This document shows, piece after piece, positions 1 to 9,800 of a stretch of DNA of 64,000 nucleotides. The stretch lies in the NCBI GenBank assembly GCA_963762165.1, contig CAVXJN010000001.1, positions 310,001 through 374,000 of the forward strand, written 5' to 3'. The translations under genes and the position numbers were made by a program. The notes under the pieces are model-generated. The model searched no databases and was not told the DNA's origin. It saw nothing but the letters and a program-made list of their open reading frames with translations. Every line of letters starts with the position of its first letter. Within the stretch, counting starts at the first letter, position 1. The DNA comes from CAVXJN01 sp963762165. Its GTDB lineage: Bacteria > Pseudomonadota > Gammaproteobacteria > JASBUN01.

Positions 1-2
1 TG

Positions 3-647
3 GTGGAGCAACTGCGTGCCCGTGAACCCGACGCATTGCTTGCCGTAATCGGTTATTCCCTGGGCGGAAGCGTGTTGCTGAATTGGCTGGCGGAACCGCG
101 CGCATCCAGACCGGTGAGCGCCGCGGTAGCGGTTTCGGTGCCCTTCGATCTCGATGTCACGGCTGATCGACTCGAAACCGGTTGGTCGCGACTCTATCAA
201 CGACACCTGCTGAGCCGTTTGCACGAAGCCGTACAGCAAAAGCATCGCGGTATGGATCATCCGCTGGCCGAGCGCGTGCAAACCCGCCCACGCAGCTTCC
301 GCGCCTTCGACGACGCCTACACGGCACCGTTGCATGGGTTCAAAGACGTGCACGACTACTATCGGCGTGCTTCTTGCGGCCCCAAGCTGGCGCAGATCCG
401 TACACCGGTTCTGATCGTGCATGCGCGTGACGACCCGTTCATGGAGCCGACCGTGATCCCATTGGCGCATTCGCTGCCGGGTTGTGTCCGGCTGGAAGTC
501 ACGGCTTCGGGCGGCCACGTGGGCTTCGTCAGCGGTTCACCGTGGCGGCCTCGGTACTGGCTGGAACAACGCATTCCGGACTTTCTGGAACAGATGTTCG
601 CGGCAGCGCCCGACCACGCGGTCAATGACCGCTTGGCGAGTGGCTGA
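3..647 (+). CDS. Alpha/beta hydrolase, YheT family (5' partial)
   Basis: The reading frame is open at the left edge, so the N-terminus is outside the window. The visible 214 residues carry the nucleophile elbow GYSLGG near residue 18, a late acid in VHARDDPF and a catalytic His in GGHVGF, which complete the Ser-Asp-His triad of alpha/beta hydrolases. The spacing and the C-terminal part resemble the YheT-like esterase family, whose physiological substrate is unknown. The 3' end overlaps the end of the convergent pqiC-like gene by 26 bases. Family assignment is firm and substrate is not known. The GTG at the left edge is probably internal rather than the true start. Confidence 0.8.
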   Translation: MEQLRAREPDALLAVIGYSLGGSVLLNWLAEPRASRPVSAAVAVSVPFDLDVTADRLETGWSRLYQRHLLSRLHEAVQQKHRGMDHPLAERVQTRPRSFRAFDDAYTAPLHGFKDVHDYYRRASCGPKLAQIRTPVLIVHARDDPFMEPTVIPLAHSLPGCVRLEVTASGGHVGFVSGSPWRPRYWLEQRIPDFLEQMFAAAPDHAVNDRLASG

Positions 648-1245
648 GGTATTTTTCCAAAGCGTCGCTCACATCGCCTGCGAGAAGTTTCAGTGCCTCG
701 CTCTGCGCGGCTACTGCTGCTTCGTATCCGGCGCCCTTCACAGGTACCGAAAGGTTGTCGCGGCGCGTCATCAACACCGCCCCGCTATCGGCATTGCTCA
801 GGGTCCAACGACCGGCCAGCTTGACTTCGCCGGCGTCCTGACGCTCGAAGCGTTCCAGGCTCATCGTCAGCCGGAAGGTGGGTTTGAAACGTTGTTCGCG
901 GTAGTTGATGACCACCAGATCATGTATGCGGGCGCCGAGATTCTCCGCCAACACCCGTTCGATCTGCTCGTTCAGCGGTGCTGCCCAGCGATCGAACTCG
1001 GCCACCTGGATACGGTTGTCACCTTCGCGGCTCACGATCTGGGGGCGGCGTAGATAATCCGGTAGATCCACGGGCCCGACCGCCAATACCGGCAGCGAAG
1101 CACTCTGGTCCGACATCGACGTCGCGTCATAGGCGACCGAGCTGAGCGTATAGAGCTTGGAGTCCGGGCTGTTCATCGTTACGCAACCGGACAGCATCAG
1201 CATGATTGCGGCGGTCACCGCGCGTTTGTACTGACTGAAGGTCAT
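622..1245 (-). CDS. pqiC: PqiC-like outer-membrane lipoprotein
   Basis: A 207-residue protein with a short signal peptide ending in the lipobox LSGC (Cys at about residue 21), as expected for a lipoprotein. The remainder matches the PqiC/YmbA type (ABC-type transport auxiliary lipoprotein), including a YTLSS segment after the lipobox and a PDYLRRPQIV stretch. In Escherichia coli PqiC is anchored in the outer membrane and works with PqiA and PqiB in lipid transport between the envelope membranes. It overlaps pqiB by four bases (ATGA), so the two are translationally coupled. It is the last gene of the operon. Confidence 0.87.
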   Translation of the reverse strand: MTFSQYKRAVTAAIMLMLSGCVTMNSPDSKLYTLSSVAYDATSMSDQSASLPVLAVGPVDLPDYLRRPQIVSREGDNRIQVAEFDRWAAPLNEQIERVLAENLGARIHDLVVINYREQRFKPTFRLTMSLERFERQDAGEVKLAGRWTLSNADSGAVLMTRRDNLSVPVKGAGYEAAVAAQSEALKLLAGDVSDALEKYLSHSPSGH

Positions 1246-2861
1246 TGTTCCTTACCCTTGCCCCGCAACAGCGCCTCTGGATGCTGCTCAAGATAATCCG
1301 CCAACAGACGCAGAGAGCGCGCCGCGTGGGAGAGTTCTTGCAACATGTGCTCCAGATCCTGCCTGGCGGGCGAATTGGCCTGCAGCAACTGTTGCGCGGA
1401 ATCCAGTGTCTTGCGCGCCTGGTCCAAAGTGTCCTTGATGGCTGGCGCGATTTCCTTGTCCACGTTCTTGACCAAGGCTTCCGTGGTCTTCAACGTCGCG
1501 TTGAGCCGCTCGATCGCGCTTTGCAGATCCGTCCCGATCTGGGCGAACGGAACCTGCGAAAGATTTTTGGCAATTTTGCTTACATCCTGGGTAAGTTGCT
1601 GCGTACCGGAAGCTATGGTTGGCAATTCCGGATACACACCGCTGCGGTCGATTTCGGCGGCCTTGGCATCGGGATGGAAATCCAGGTCGACGTAGAGCTG
1701 TCCCGTGAGCAAATTGGCCATCTTCAGCTGTGCCCGCATCCCGCGCGCCACGAACTGCGCCATCAACTCCTTCTTCGACTTCCGTTCGCCTTTGCCAACC
1801 GTGTCGATTCGACTGTGGTTGATATCGATGACCACAGGAATACGCAGCTCGTTGCGGTCGGAGTCGTAAACCAAGTCGATACTGACGACTTCTCCGATCT
1901 GGATGCCGCGGAATTCGACCGGCGCGCCTTTCGACAGGCCGCGCACGGAATCGTCGAAGTGCAACATCCAACGGCTGCGCATGCTGTAGCCCTTTGCGAA
2001 TGCAGTGTCACGGTCGGAAAACAGCGGAAATTCCGAGTTCGATTCTGCTCCCGGACTTGGCGGTGCGCCGTCCGGTTCGCCGAACCCGACTCCGCCGACC
2101 ATCAGGCTTACCACCGATTCGGTCTCGACTCGCATACCGCTGGCATCCAGGGTCACGTTCAAGCCGCTGGCGTTCCAAAAACGCGTGTTCTTGTGTACAA
2201 ACGCGTCATAGGGTGTCTGTACGAACACCTGCACATCGACATTCTCGCCGTCCGGATCCAACTCGTAACCAACCACTTCACCCACTTTGATTTGCCGGTA
2301 ATACACCGGCGACCCGATTTGGATCGAGCCGAGGGCGTTTGCCTTCAAATGAAAATGCTTGCCGGCAGAATCCGCGGTGACCACCGGCGGCACTGCCAAT
2401 CCCTCGAAATAGCGAGTCGACTTTCCGTTTTCAACCGGGTCCATGGCGATATAGGCACCCGAAAACAAAGTCCCCAGGCCCGAGACACCGGACGCGGTCA
2501 CTCGGGCCCGCACTACCCAGAAGCGAGTCTTGTCGGTCAGATACTTCGCCATTTCGTTGACCAGCCGCGCCTTGACCTGGACCTTCGACAGGTCCTCGCC
2601 CAAACTGATCCCTTCGACCTGGCCTACCTGCACATCCTTGTATTTGATCTTGGTTTTTCCAGCCTCAAGGCCTTCGGCGTTCTTGAACGATATGACCACG
2701 GAAGGCCCCCGTGAGCTGATGTGATCGTACAGCAGCCAAACCCCGATAATCGCCGCGACAACCGGTATGATCCACACCAGCGAGACCCGCGGTCCTCTCG
2801 ACGGACGCTCGACAACAGCGGTTGGAATCGCTTCCCAATCGTTATCTCGGCCTTCAGCCAT
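1242..2861 (-). CDS. pqiB: PqiB-like MCE-domain intermembrane transport protein
   Basis: A 539-residue protein with one N-terminal membrane anchor (about residues 25-45, WIIPVVAAIIGVWLLY) followed by three MCE (MlaD-type) domains, beginning near residues 52, 165 and 295, and a C-terminal helical region of about 120 residues. PqiB homologues form hexameric tubes that span the periplasm and carry lipids. The start follows directly on the upstream pqiA-like gene, with an 8-base overlap, and the stop overlaps pqiC. Family and operon context agree. The transported lipid is not known. Confidence 0.92.
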   Translation of the reverse strand: MAEGRDNDWEAIPTAVVERPSRGPRVSLVWIIPVVAAIIGVWLLYDHISSRGPSVVISFKNAEGLEAGKTKIKYKDVQVGQVEGISLGEDLSKVQVKARLVNEMAKYLTDKTRFWVVRARVTASGVSGLGTLFSGAYIAMDPVENGKSTRYFEGLAVPPVVTADSAGKHFHLKANALGSIQIGSPVYYRQIKVGEVVGYELDPDGENVDVQVFVQTPYDAFVHKNTRFWNASGLNVTLDASGMRVETESVVSLMVGGVGFGEPDGAPPSPGAESNSEFPLFSDRDTAFAKGYSMRSRWMLHFDDSVRGLSKGAPVEFRGIQIGEVVSIDLVYDSDRNELRIPVVIDINHSRIDTVGKGERKSKKELMAQFVARGMRAQLKMANLLTGQLYVDLDFHPDAKAAEIDRSGVYPELPTIASGTQQLTQDVSKIAKNLSQVPFAQIGTDLQSAIERLNATLKTTEALVKNVDKEIAPAIKDTLDQARKTLDSAQQLLQANSPARQDLEHMLQELSHAARSLRLLADYLEQHPEALLRGKGKEQ

Positions 2862-3486
2862 GCTCGTCTTCCATGCGGTCCCAAATCAGCCTCGTATCGA
2901 AGGTCATCACCGCAAACATGGTAATGACGACGACCGCCGCGAAAAACAGTGCCGCCGGTTCGGCTTCGATGTTGGCGGCCGCCCCGGCATGCACCAATGT
3001 CACCATCAACGCGACGACGAACACGTCGAGCATCGACCACGGCCCGATCAATTCGATCATGCGAAACAGCCGAATACGATCCTTCGGCCGCCAGCGGGAA
3101 TGACTTTGCACGGAAACCAACAGGTAACAGAGCACCAGGAGCTTGGTCACGGGCACCACGATACTGGCGGTGAATATCACGGCCGCCAACATTACGTCAC
3201 CGGTATCGATGAAATACAGCACGCCGCCCAGGATCGTATTGCTTTCGGACTGACCGAGTTGGGTGGTGGTCAGTATGGGCAGGACATTGGCCGGTATGTA
3301 CAGAATGAACGCCGAGATCACCAGCGCCCAGGTGCGCCCGACGCTGTGGGGGATTCGGCCGACGAGCCCGGCGCCGCAGCGCGGGCAGTGAACATGTGCG
3401 CCACGCGCCCCCGGGAATCGCGACAGCAAACCGCATCGACGGCATTCCGCCAACCCGTGTTCCAAAGCGGTAGCCGGCGCTCTCAT
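2854..3486 (-). CDS. PqiA-like inner-membrane protein, second half-unit
   Basis: A 210-residue membrane protein with an N-terminal rubredoxin-like zinc ribbon (CRRCG and CPRCG, about residues 15-37) and four predicted hydrophobic segments typical of one PqiA domain. E. coli PqiA is one polypeptide with two such domains. Here they are two adjacent genes that overlap by ATGA. The protein probably sits in the inner membrane and feeds lipid to the PqiB tunnel. It overlaps pqiB by 8 bases, which supports a single transcript. Sub-role within the PqiA pair is inference. Confidence 0.87.
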   Translation of the reverse strand: MRAPATALEHGLAECRRCGLLSRFPGARGAHVHCPRCGAGLVGRIPHSVGRTWALVISAFILYIPANVLPILTTTQLGQSESNTILGGVLYFIDTGDVMLAAVIFTASIVVPVTKLLVLCYLLVSVQSHSRWRPKDRIRLFRMIELIGPWSMLDVFVVALMVTLVHAGAAANIEAEPAALFFAAVVVITMFAVMTFDTRLIWDRMEDEHG

Positions 3487-4094
3487 CCGCTCACCGGTTC
3501 AATATTTGACCAAAGCGGCTCCGGATCGAAGGAGGCGTCCGTTGCCGCCAGCACCACGATCAAAGCCGCCATGGCGGCCAGGCCGGGGCCGAGCACCACG
3601 TCGGCCAGTGCGCTCAACTTGGTAAGCGAGACGAGCACACCGAGGAGGAAAATACTGATCATGTTCCAGGGCCGGCTCACCTGCATGAGCCGTAGCACGC
3701 GACTCATGTCCGGCGGAACACGGCCAAATCTGCCAGGCAGCAGCACATACAGCACGCCGCCGAGTCGAATCAATGGTGCGGCAAACCCCGTGATCAACAC
3801 CACGGTCCCGACCACAGGCCTGCTTTGCGCGAACAGTTCGCGCACGCTGCCCAACAAAGTCGCCTGGGTCGCACTCCCTTGCACCACGACACTCAGAACA
3901 GGGAACGCGTTGGCGATTACGAACAGAATCAAGCCGGCCAGCGCCCAGGCTATGGTTTGTTCGCTACGGTCGTGACGATGGGCGTACAACACTGCCCCAC
4001 AGCGCCGACAGTGCGCGACACCGTCGGTCGGCAGCGGCGTGCAGCGGTGTAACAGGTCGCACTCTCGGCAGGCGACGTATTTCGGCAAAGCCAT
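3483..4094 (-). CDS. PqiA-like inner-membrane protein, first half-unit
   Basis: A 203-residue membrane protein with an N-terminal zinc ribbon (CRECD and CRRCG, about residues 9-33) and about four transmembrane segments. It is the first gene of the pqi operon on the minus strand and corresponds to the N-terminal half of a canonical two-domain PqiA. The stop overlaps the start of the second half-unit by four bases, so the two halves are probably made in equal amounts. The 78 bases upstream, between this gene and the cytochrome gene, are the likely promoter region. I see no strong promoter match there. Confidence 0.87.
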   Translation of the reverse strand: MALPKYVACRECDLLHRCTPLPTDGVAHCRRCGAVLYAHRHDRSEQTIAWALAGLILFVIANAFPVLSVVVQGSATQATLLGSVRELFAQSRPVVGTVVLITGFAAPLIRLGGVLYVLLPGRFGRVPPDMSRVLRLMQVSRPWNMISIFLLGVLVSLTKLSALADVVLGPGLAAMAALIVVLAATDASFDPEPLWSNIEPVSG

Positions 4095-4172
4095 TGGTTT
4101 GGGTCCGTGAGTTTTCGTTCTTGTCTAGAGTATGGTACCGGGCGTACTGCATACAATCCGCACCGGGCGCCG

Positions 4173-4703
4173 CTAGCGGGAATCGTGGTTGTGCTCGAGC
4201 GGACCTTTCCCGCCGCCATATCCGGGGAAAGCGGTCCGGGCGTATTCGGAGTGACATGCTGTACAGCTGGATATCAACTGATACAAGCGAAAATTCACCA
4301 AATCGATGTCCTTGCGCATCGCCGCGTCGCTGAGTTTTCGGGCGTCGTCGTGGAACTTTCGGTCCAACCGTTGAAAGTGTGGCGGCAAGGCGCGCTCCAA
4401 CTCGTTGCGTTGCGCTGTATTGAGTTCCTGCTCCAACACGAAGCTGGCAGCGATCTGGCTGCCGATTTCCGCGACCGCATCCCACCGCGCCTCGGTGATC
4501 GCCGGAATCACCCGCGCCATGGCGCGGGTGATTTCACGCATTTCACTCCGTAACAGCTCGCGGGTCTCGGGCGAAAGTTCCAGCGCCGCGGCCCCAGCTT
4601 CGACTGCGCCGGCGCCTGGCGCCCAGCTCAACGCCGCCGCACCGATCGCTAGACTGCGCAGCATACCGCTATACATTTGCGAAATTTCCCGCAAGCGACT
4701 CAA
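4173..4703 (-). CDS. Periplasmic class II-like c-type cytochrome
   Basis: A 176-residue protein with a signal peptide (hydrophobic stretch to about residue 34, AxA-type end AGA), a long helical middle and one haem-binding motif CTACH near residue 148. A haem site near the C-terminus of a helical protein is typical of class II cytochromes (c', c556). The start is TTG at 4703, overlapping the stop of the preceding regulator (TTGA) with AGGGG upstream. An ATG at 4676 would also leave a workable signal peptide. It is the last gene of the kinase-regulator operon, which hints at a redox or gas-related role, but that is inference. Confidence 0.7.
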   Translation of the reverse strand: MSRLREISQMYSGMLRSLAIGAAALSWAPGAGAVEAGAAALELSPETRELLRSEMREITRAMARVIPAITEARWDAVAEIGSQIAASFVLEQELNTAQRNELERALPPHFQRLDRKFHDDARKLSDAAMRKDIDLVNFRLYQLISSCTACHSEYARTAFPGYGGGKGPLEHNHDSR

Positions 4704-6868
4704 CTCGAGACCCCTATCCCGGCGACACCGGCCGTGCTCACATTTTCGACATCGAACGCCGCGGGAGGCGCATCAAATGCGAGCTCGTCCGCCGCGCGGG
4801 CCGGACAGAGAAAATTACCCTGGCCTTCGTCGCATCCCTGATCCCTGAGCATCTGCAGCTGCTCGAAGTTCTCGACACCTTCGGCAATCACACCAATACC
4901 CAAGCTCTTGGCCATTGAAACGATGGCGGCGGCAATCTGGGCACCGTCAGCGCCGGGCATATCCTGAACGAAGCTTTGATCGATCTTGAGGCCATGGATC
5001 GGCAGGTCTTTGAGCACACTCAGCGATGAATGCCCCGTTCCAAAATCATCAACAGTGATGGAGATGCCCCGCTCGCCCAGTGCCTTCAATACCATGGCGG
5101 CGCGATCCAGATTTTCCATTACACTACTTTCGGTCACTTCCAGTTCCAGGAACGCCGGGTCCATGCCGGTTTCAGCGACAACGTTTTCCACCCTCATCAG
5201 CAAATCATCCTGACTGATCTGTATCGGCGACAAATTAACCGCCATCCGCAGTGCGCAGTCGCCCCGTTTCCGCCACAGCACGCTTTGTTCACACGCGGCT
5301 CGCAAAGCCCATTCCCCCACCTGCACGATCAAACCAGTCTCCTCCAGCACCGGCACGAAATCCTTCGGTGCAATCACCCCGTGCCCTGGGCGGTTCCAAC
5401 GAAGCAGGGCCTCGCATCCGCGCATCTGACCCGATTGCAAGTCGAATTTCGGCTGATAATGCAACACGAATTCCTCGTGTTCCAAGGCCCGGTGCAAAGC
5501 CTGCTCCAATTCGCGCCGTTCGAGCAGATGCGCGTTCATCTCACTGCGGAAGAATTTGTAGGTATTCTTGCCGCGTTCTTTCGCCACGTACATGGCCAGA
5601 TCGGCGTTCTTTAGCAATGTTTCCGCGTTGGTCCCATCTTCCGGAAAGCAACTGATACCAATGCTGCAGGTCACGTAGACCTCCTCGCCACCGATCACCA
5701 CCGGCTGCGCCAACCTATGCAGCACTTTTTCCGCCACCATGGCTGCCTCATCTTTGGTCGAGATTCGATCGATGATGGCGATGAATTCATCCCCACCGAG
5801 GCGTGCGGCCACGTCATTTTCCCGGATGCAGCCGCGCAGCCGCTTTGCAACCGAGCGTAACAGCGCGTCACCAACGTCATGCCCCATGGTGTCATTGATC
5901 AGTTTGAAACGATCCAAGTCGAAAAACAGGACCGCTGACATCTGTCGCTCGGGGTCCTCACGCCTGCCCATGATTTCCCGCAGCCGGTCTTCGAGCAGAT
6001 GCCGGTTCGGCAGGCCGGTCAACGCATCGAAATGCGCCATCTGCGCAAGCCGCTGTTCGGCTTCTTTGTGAGCAGTCACGTCCACCATCACGCCGCGCAG
6101 CTGGATGGGCCTTGAGTGTTCGTCGCGCACGACGCGAATCGTGTCCCTGATCCATAGGAAACGGTCGTCCGCGTGCCGGGCACGATAAATCACCTCCCGG
6201 CTCTCGAACGACTCGAGTACCTTGCTGTAGATTTCCATTGCGCTTCGACGATCGTCCGGGTGCATCAAGTTGGACAGAAAATTCTTGTCGTCCCTCCACT
6301 GCTCCACCTGGTACCCGAGAATGGTTTCCGCCTGTTGGCTGACGAATGAAAATTGCTGCTCGAGTACGTCATATTCCCATACGATGGCATCGAGCCCCTG
6401 AACCAGGTCGTAGAACCGTTTCGCCGAAGCTTTCGCCGCTCTTCGCAAGGCCTCGCGCTGTTGCTTGATCTCGAAATTCTTCTCGTAGAGATCCACGAAT
6501 ACCATTACTTTCGAGCGCAGCACCTCCGGCACGACAGGCTTTACCATATAATCGACCGCGCCGACCTCGTACCCTTTGAACACATAGGTATCTTCGGCGC
6601 TTTTTCCGGTCAAGAAAACGATCGGCGTTTGATAGGATCGGCGTCTGCCGCGAATCAGCGCAGCGGTTTCGAAACCGTCGAGCCCGGGCATCTTCACGTC
6701 GAGAATAATCAGCGCGAATTCGTGTTCGAGCACCTGCCTGAGCGCTTCCTCTCCCGAAGTCACCGTAACGATCTGCGGACCGAGATCCTCCAGCAGCGCA
6801 CCAAGTGCCGCGCCGCTGGCCGGGTCATCATCGACCACCAGGACTCGCGTGTCGGTCAGTCGCGTCAT
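4700..6868 (-). CDS. Response regulator with PAS, GGDEF and EAL domains
   Basis: A 722-residue cytoplasmic protein. Domains in order: receiver domain (about 5-122, acidic pocket DDD at 13-15, phospho-acceptor Asp57 in ILDVKMPG); PAS with PAC segment (about 150-270); GGDEF (about 275-440, GGDEF intact at 358-362); EAL (about 450-700, EAL intact at 486-488, later AEGVEN). Diguanylate cyclase makes cyclic di-GMP and EAL phosphodiesterase degrades it; both signature motifs are present, so either or both may be active. The gene starts 18 bases after the giant hybrid kinase, the probable phosphate donor, and its stop overlaps the cytochrome gene. No membrane segment. Confidence 0.92.
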   Translation of the reverse strand: MTRLTDTRVLVVDDDPASGAALGALLEDLGPQIVTVTSGEEALRQVLEHEFALIILDVKMPGLDGFETAALIRGRRRSYQTPIVFLTGKSAEDTYVFKGYEVGAVDYMVKPVVPEVLRSKVMVFVDLYEKNFEIKQQREALRRAAKASAKRFYDLVQGLDAIVWEYDVLEQQFSFVSQQAETILGYQVEQWRDDKNFLSNLMHPDDRRSAMEIYSKVLESFESREVIYRARHADDRFLWIRDTIRVVRDEHSRPIQLRGVMVDVTAHKEAEQRLAQMAHFDALTGLPNRHLLEDRLREIMGRREDPERQMSAVLFFDLDRFKLINDTMGHDVGDALLRSVAKRLRGCIRENDVAARLGGDEFIAIIDRISTKDEAAMVAEKVLHRLAQPVVIGGEEVYVTCSIGISCFPEDGTNAETLLKNADLAMYVAKERGKNTYKFFRSEMNAHLLERRELEQALHRALEHEEFVLHYQPKFDLQSGQMRGCEALLRWNRPGHGVIAPKDFVPVLEETGLIVQVGEWALRAACEQSVLWRKRGDCALRMAVNLSPIQISQDDLLMRVENVVAETGMDPAFLELEVTESSVMENLDRAAMVLKALGERGISITVDDFGTGHSSLSVLKDLPIHGLKIDQSFVQDMPGADGAQIAAAIVSMAKSLGIGVIAEGVENFEQLQMLRDQGCDEGQGNFLCPARAADELAFDAPPAAFDVENVSTAGVAGIGVSS

Positions 6869-6886
6869 AGCCTTCCCCTTCGGCGG

Positions 6887-9800
6887 TTACAGTTCCACCC
6901 GATGAAGCCACACCCGCAACAGCGCCAGCAGTTGCGCTACATCGATTGGTTTGGCCATATAATCCGACGCTCCCGCGTCGATACATTTCTCACGATCGCC
7001 TTTCATGGCCTTGGCCGTAATGGCGATCATGGGCAGCTTCTCGAAGTTCTCCAAAGCCCGGATTGCACGCATCGTGTCATAGCCGTCCATGTCGGGCATC
7101 ATCACGTCCATCAATACGACGTCGATGTCCGGGCGATTTTTCACCAAGTCAATGGCATCTTTTCCGTTTTCGGCATACAGCACTTCCATGTCCTGCTCTT
7201 CCAATACACAGGTCAGCGAGAAGATATTGCGAATATCATCGTCGACGATCAGAACCTTTTTGCGCGCCAACAGCCGGTCCGTGTGACCGAGCTGACGAAT
7301 CATGTCCTGCTTTTCAGGGAGCATGTCTTCAACCGGCACGTGCATCAACAACATTGTCTCGCTTACCAGGCGAGCCGGCGAACTTGCATCCTTGGTGATC
7401 ACCGCTTCGCTGTATTCCCACAAGGTGACCTGATCTGTTTGGTTCAGGTCCTTAGCGGTGTATACCACCATCGGCGTGTTGTTCAGTCTCTTCTTGGTAC
7501 GCAGAGTCTTCAACAGCTCCAACCCATCCATATCCGGCAGGGTCAGGTCCACCACAACGCAATCGTAGGCAGAAGCCTTCAATGCATTGATGGCTTCCTC
7601 GCCAGTACCCACGCCATCGGCAACCATATTGCCCGCACTCAACAATGAGGTGAGGTATTCGCGTTGGATATCCTGATCTTCGATCACGAGGATACGCTTG
7701 TTCTGTTTTTCATGAATCTTCTTCAGGCGCTTGAGCGTTCTGGTGAGCTCCGTTTTCTTGGCCTTGCTCTGCAGACACCCTACTGCACCATTCATCAATC
7801 CGCGCGCCACGTTGGCATCCTGACATACCATCTGTACGGGAATATGGCGCTTGGATAAGTCATGTTTGAGCAGGTCCAGCACCGCCCATCCATCCATGTC
7901 ACTCAAGCTGGCATTGAGAAAGATTACCGAGACGGAATGTTTGGCGGCGAGGGACAATGCCGCGGTGCCGGTCCAGGCGACCAAGGTTTTCATCCCCAGC
8001 GAACGGCCAACTTCCTGCACCGTGTCGCAGAACGCATGATCGCTGTCGACGATCAGAAGAACGCAATCGTCTTCTTGAATCGAAGGGCGATCGTCGCTCG
8101 GCATGTCGTCGTGCTCCAGATGCCGCTGCACCAGCCCGGACCTTGGCACGAAATCTTCCCGTTCGATCTCGTCCGGCGTCGAGAACGGCGAACGCAGCCC
8201 TACGTCCGAACCGGCCGATTTAAGCGGCAGGTACAAGGTGAACGTACTACCGAGGCCCGGCTCGCTCGAAACCGCCAATTCACCGCCCAAGCGCCGCGCG
8301 ATCTCACGACTGATCGACAGCCCCAGACCCGTGCCGCCGTATTTACGGCTGGTCGTGCCGTCGGCCTGTTGGAATGCTTCAAAGATGATCTGCTGTTTGT
8401 CCCCCCGAATTCCGATGCCGGTATCCGATACGGAGAACGCAACGACCGACTCCGCACTATTGAGCACTTCGTTGTCCTGCGTCCATCCGCTCTCCGCCAA
8501 CTCCATCTTGAAGCTCACTGAACCCTTGTCGGTGAATTTGAACGCATTGGACAATAGATTCTTGAAAATCTGCTGCAGGCGTTTGGCATCGGTTTGGATG
8601 GTGGCCGGCAAACGACTGTCGATTTTGATGGAAAATTCGAGCTGTTTGTCGTGCGCGACCTGCCGGAAACTGCGTTCGACATAATCTCGCATGTCATTGA
8701 AGCGCTCGTTGCCCATCTCCAACGTAAATGTGCCAGACTCGATTTTCGACAGATCGAGAATGTCGTTGATCAAGGCCAGCAGATCAGAGCCCGCGGCGTG
8801 AATGGTTTTCGCGAATTCCACCTGCTTTGGAAGCAGATTGTTGGAGGGGTTGTCGGAGAGAAGACGGGCTAAAATGAGCAAGCTGTTCAGCGGCGTACGC
8901 AGTTCGTGCGACATATTGGCCAGGAACTCGGATTTGTACTTCGACGCCAAGGCGAGCTGCTCGGCCTTTTCTTCCAACGCCACCTTCGCAAGCTCCACTT
9001 CCCGGTTCTTCAGCTCGACCTGTGCTTTCTGTTCCGAGAGCAATCGCGCCTTTTCTTCCAACTCGCTGTTGGTGGTTTGCAGCTCTTCCTGCTGCGCTTT
9101 GAGCAATTCCTCGGATTTGCGCAGATTCTCCGCCTGCTGTTCAAGACGGTCGTTGGTGTTCTTGAGCTCCTGCTGCTGGCTCTGCAATTCCGCCGTCAGC
9201 GACTGAGACTGCGTCAACAGATCCTCCGTGCGCATATTGGCCTCGATGGTGTTCAGCACGATGCCGATACTTTCCATCAACTGATCCAGGAAGGATTGGT
9301 GAGTCTCACTGAACCTACCGAAAGACGCCAGTTCGATGACCGCTTTGACTTCGCCTTCAAACAAAACCGGCATCACGATGATATTGCGCGGCTTACTTTC
9401 GCCCAGCCCGGAGTTGATCTTTACGTAGTCGTTGGGGACTTGTTCCAGAAATATTCGCTTCTTCTCGTAAGCGCACTGACCGACCAGGCTCTCACCCAGC
9501 TGGAACCGGGTTGGCACTTCGCTTCGTCCCTTGTAGGCATAGGCGGCCTGAAGATCGAGCGCCGTCTCCTTGTCGTGCACCCTGGTAATGTAGAACACAC
9601 CGTGTTGGGCATTGACCAGCGGCGCCAGCTCGGAAAGTACGAGCCTTGATACGGTAAGCAGATCGCGCTGGCCCTGCAGCATCTTGGTGAACTTGGCGAC
9701 GTTGGTCTTCAGCCAATCCTGCTCGGTATTCTTGAGCGTGGTCTCGCGCAGGTTGCTGATCATCTCGTTGATGTTGTCTTTCAGGGACGCCACTTCGCCA

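Noticed and set aside
1245..2714. 489-codon plus-strand frame opposite pqiB
   Set aside because: It is the antisense of an intact MCE-domain gene, has no recognisable domain and reflects GC-rich codon structure.
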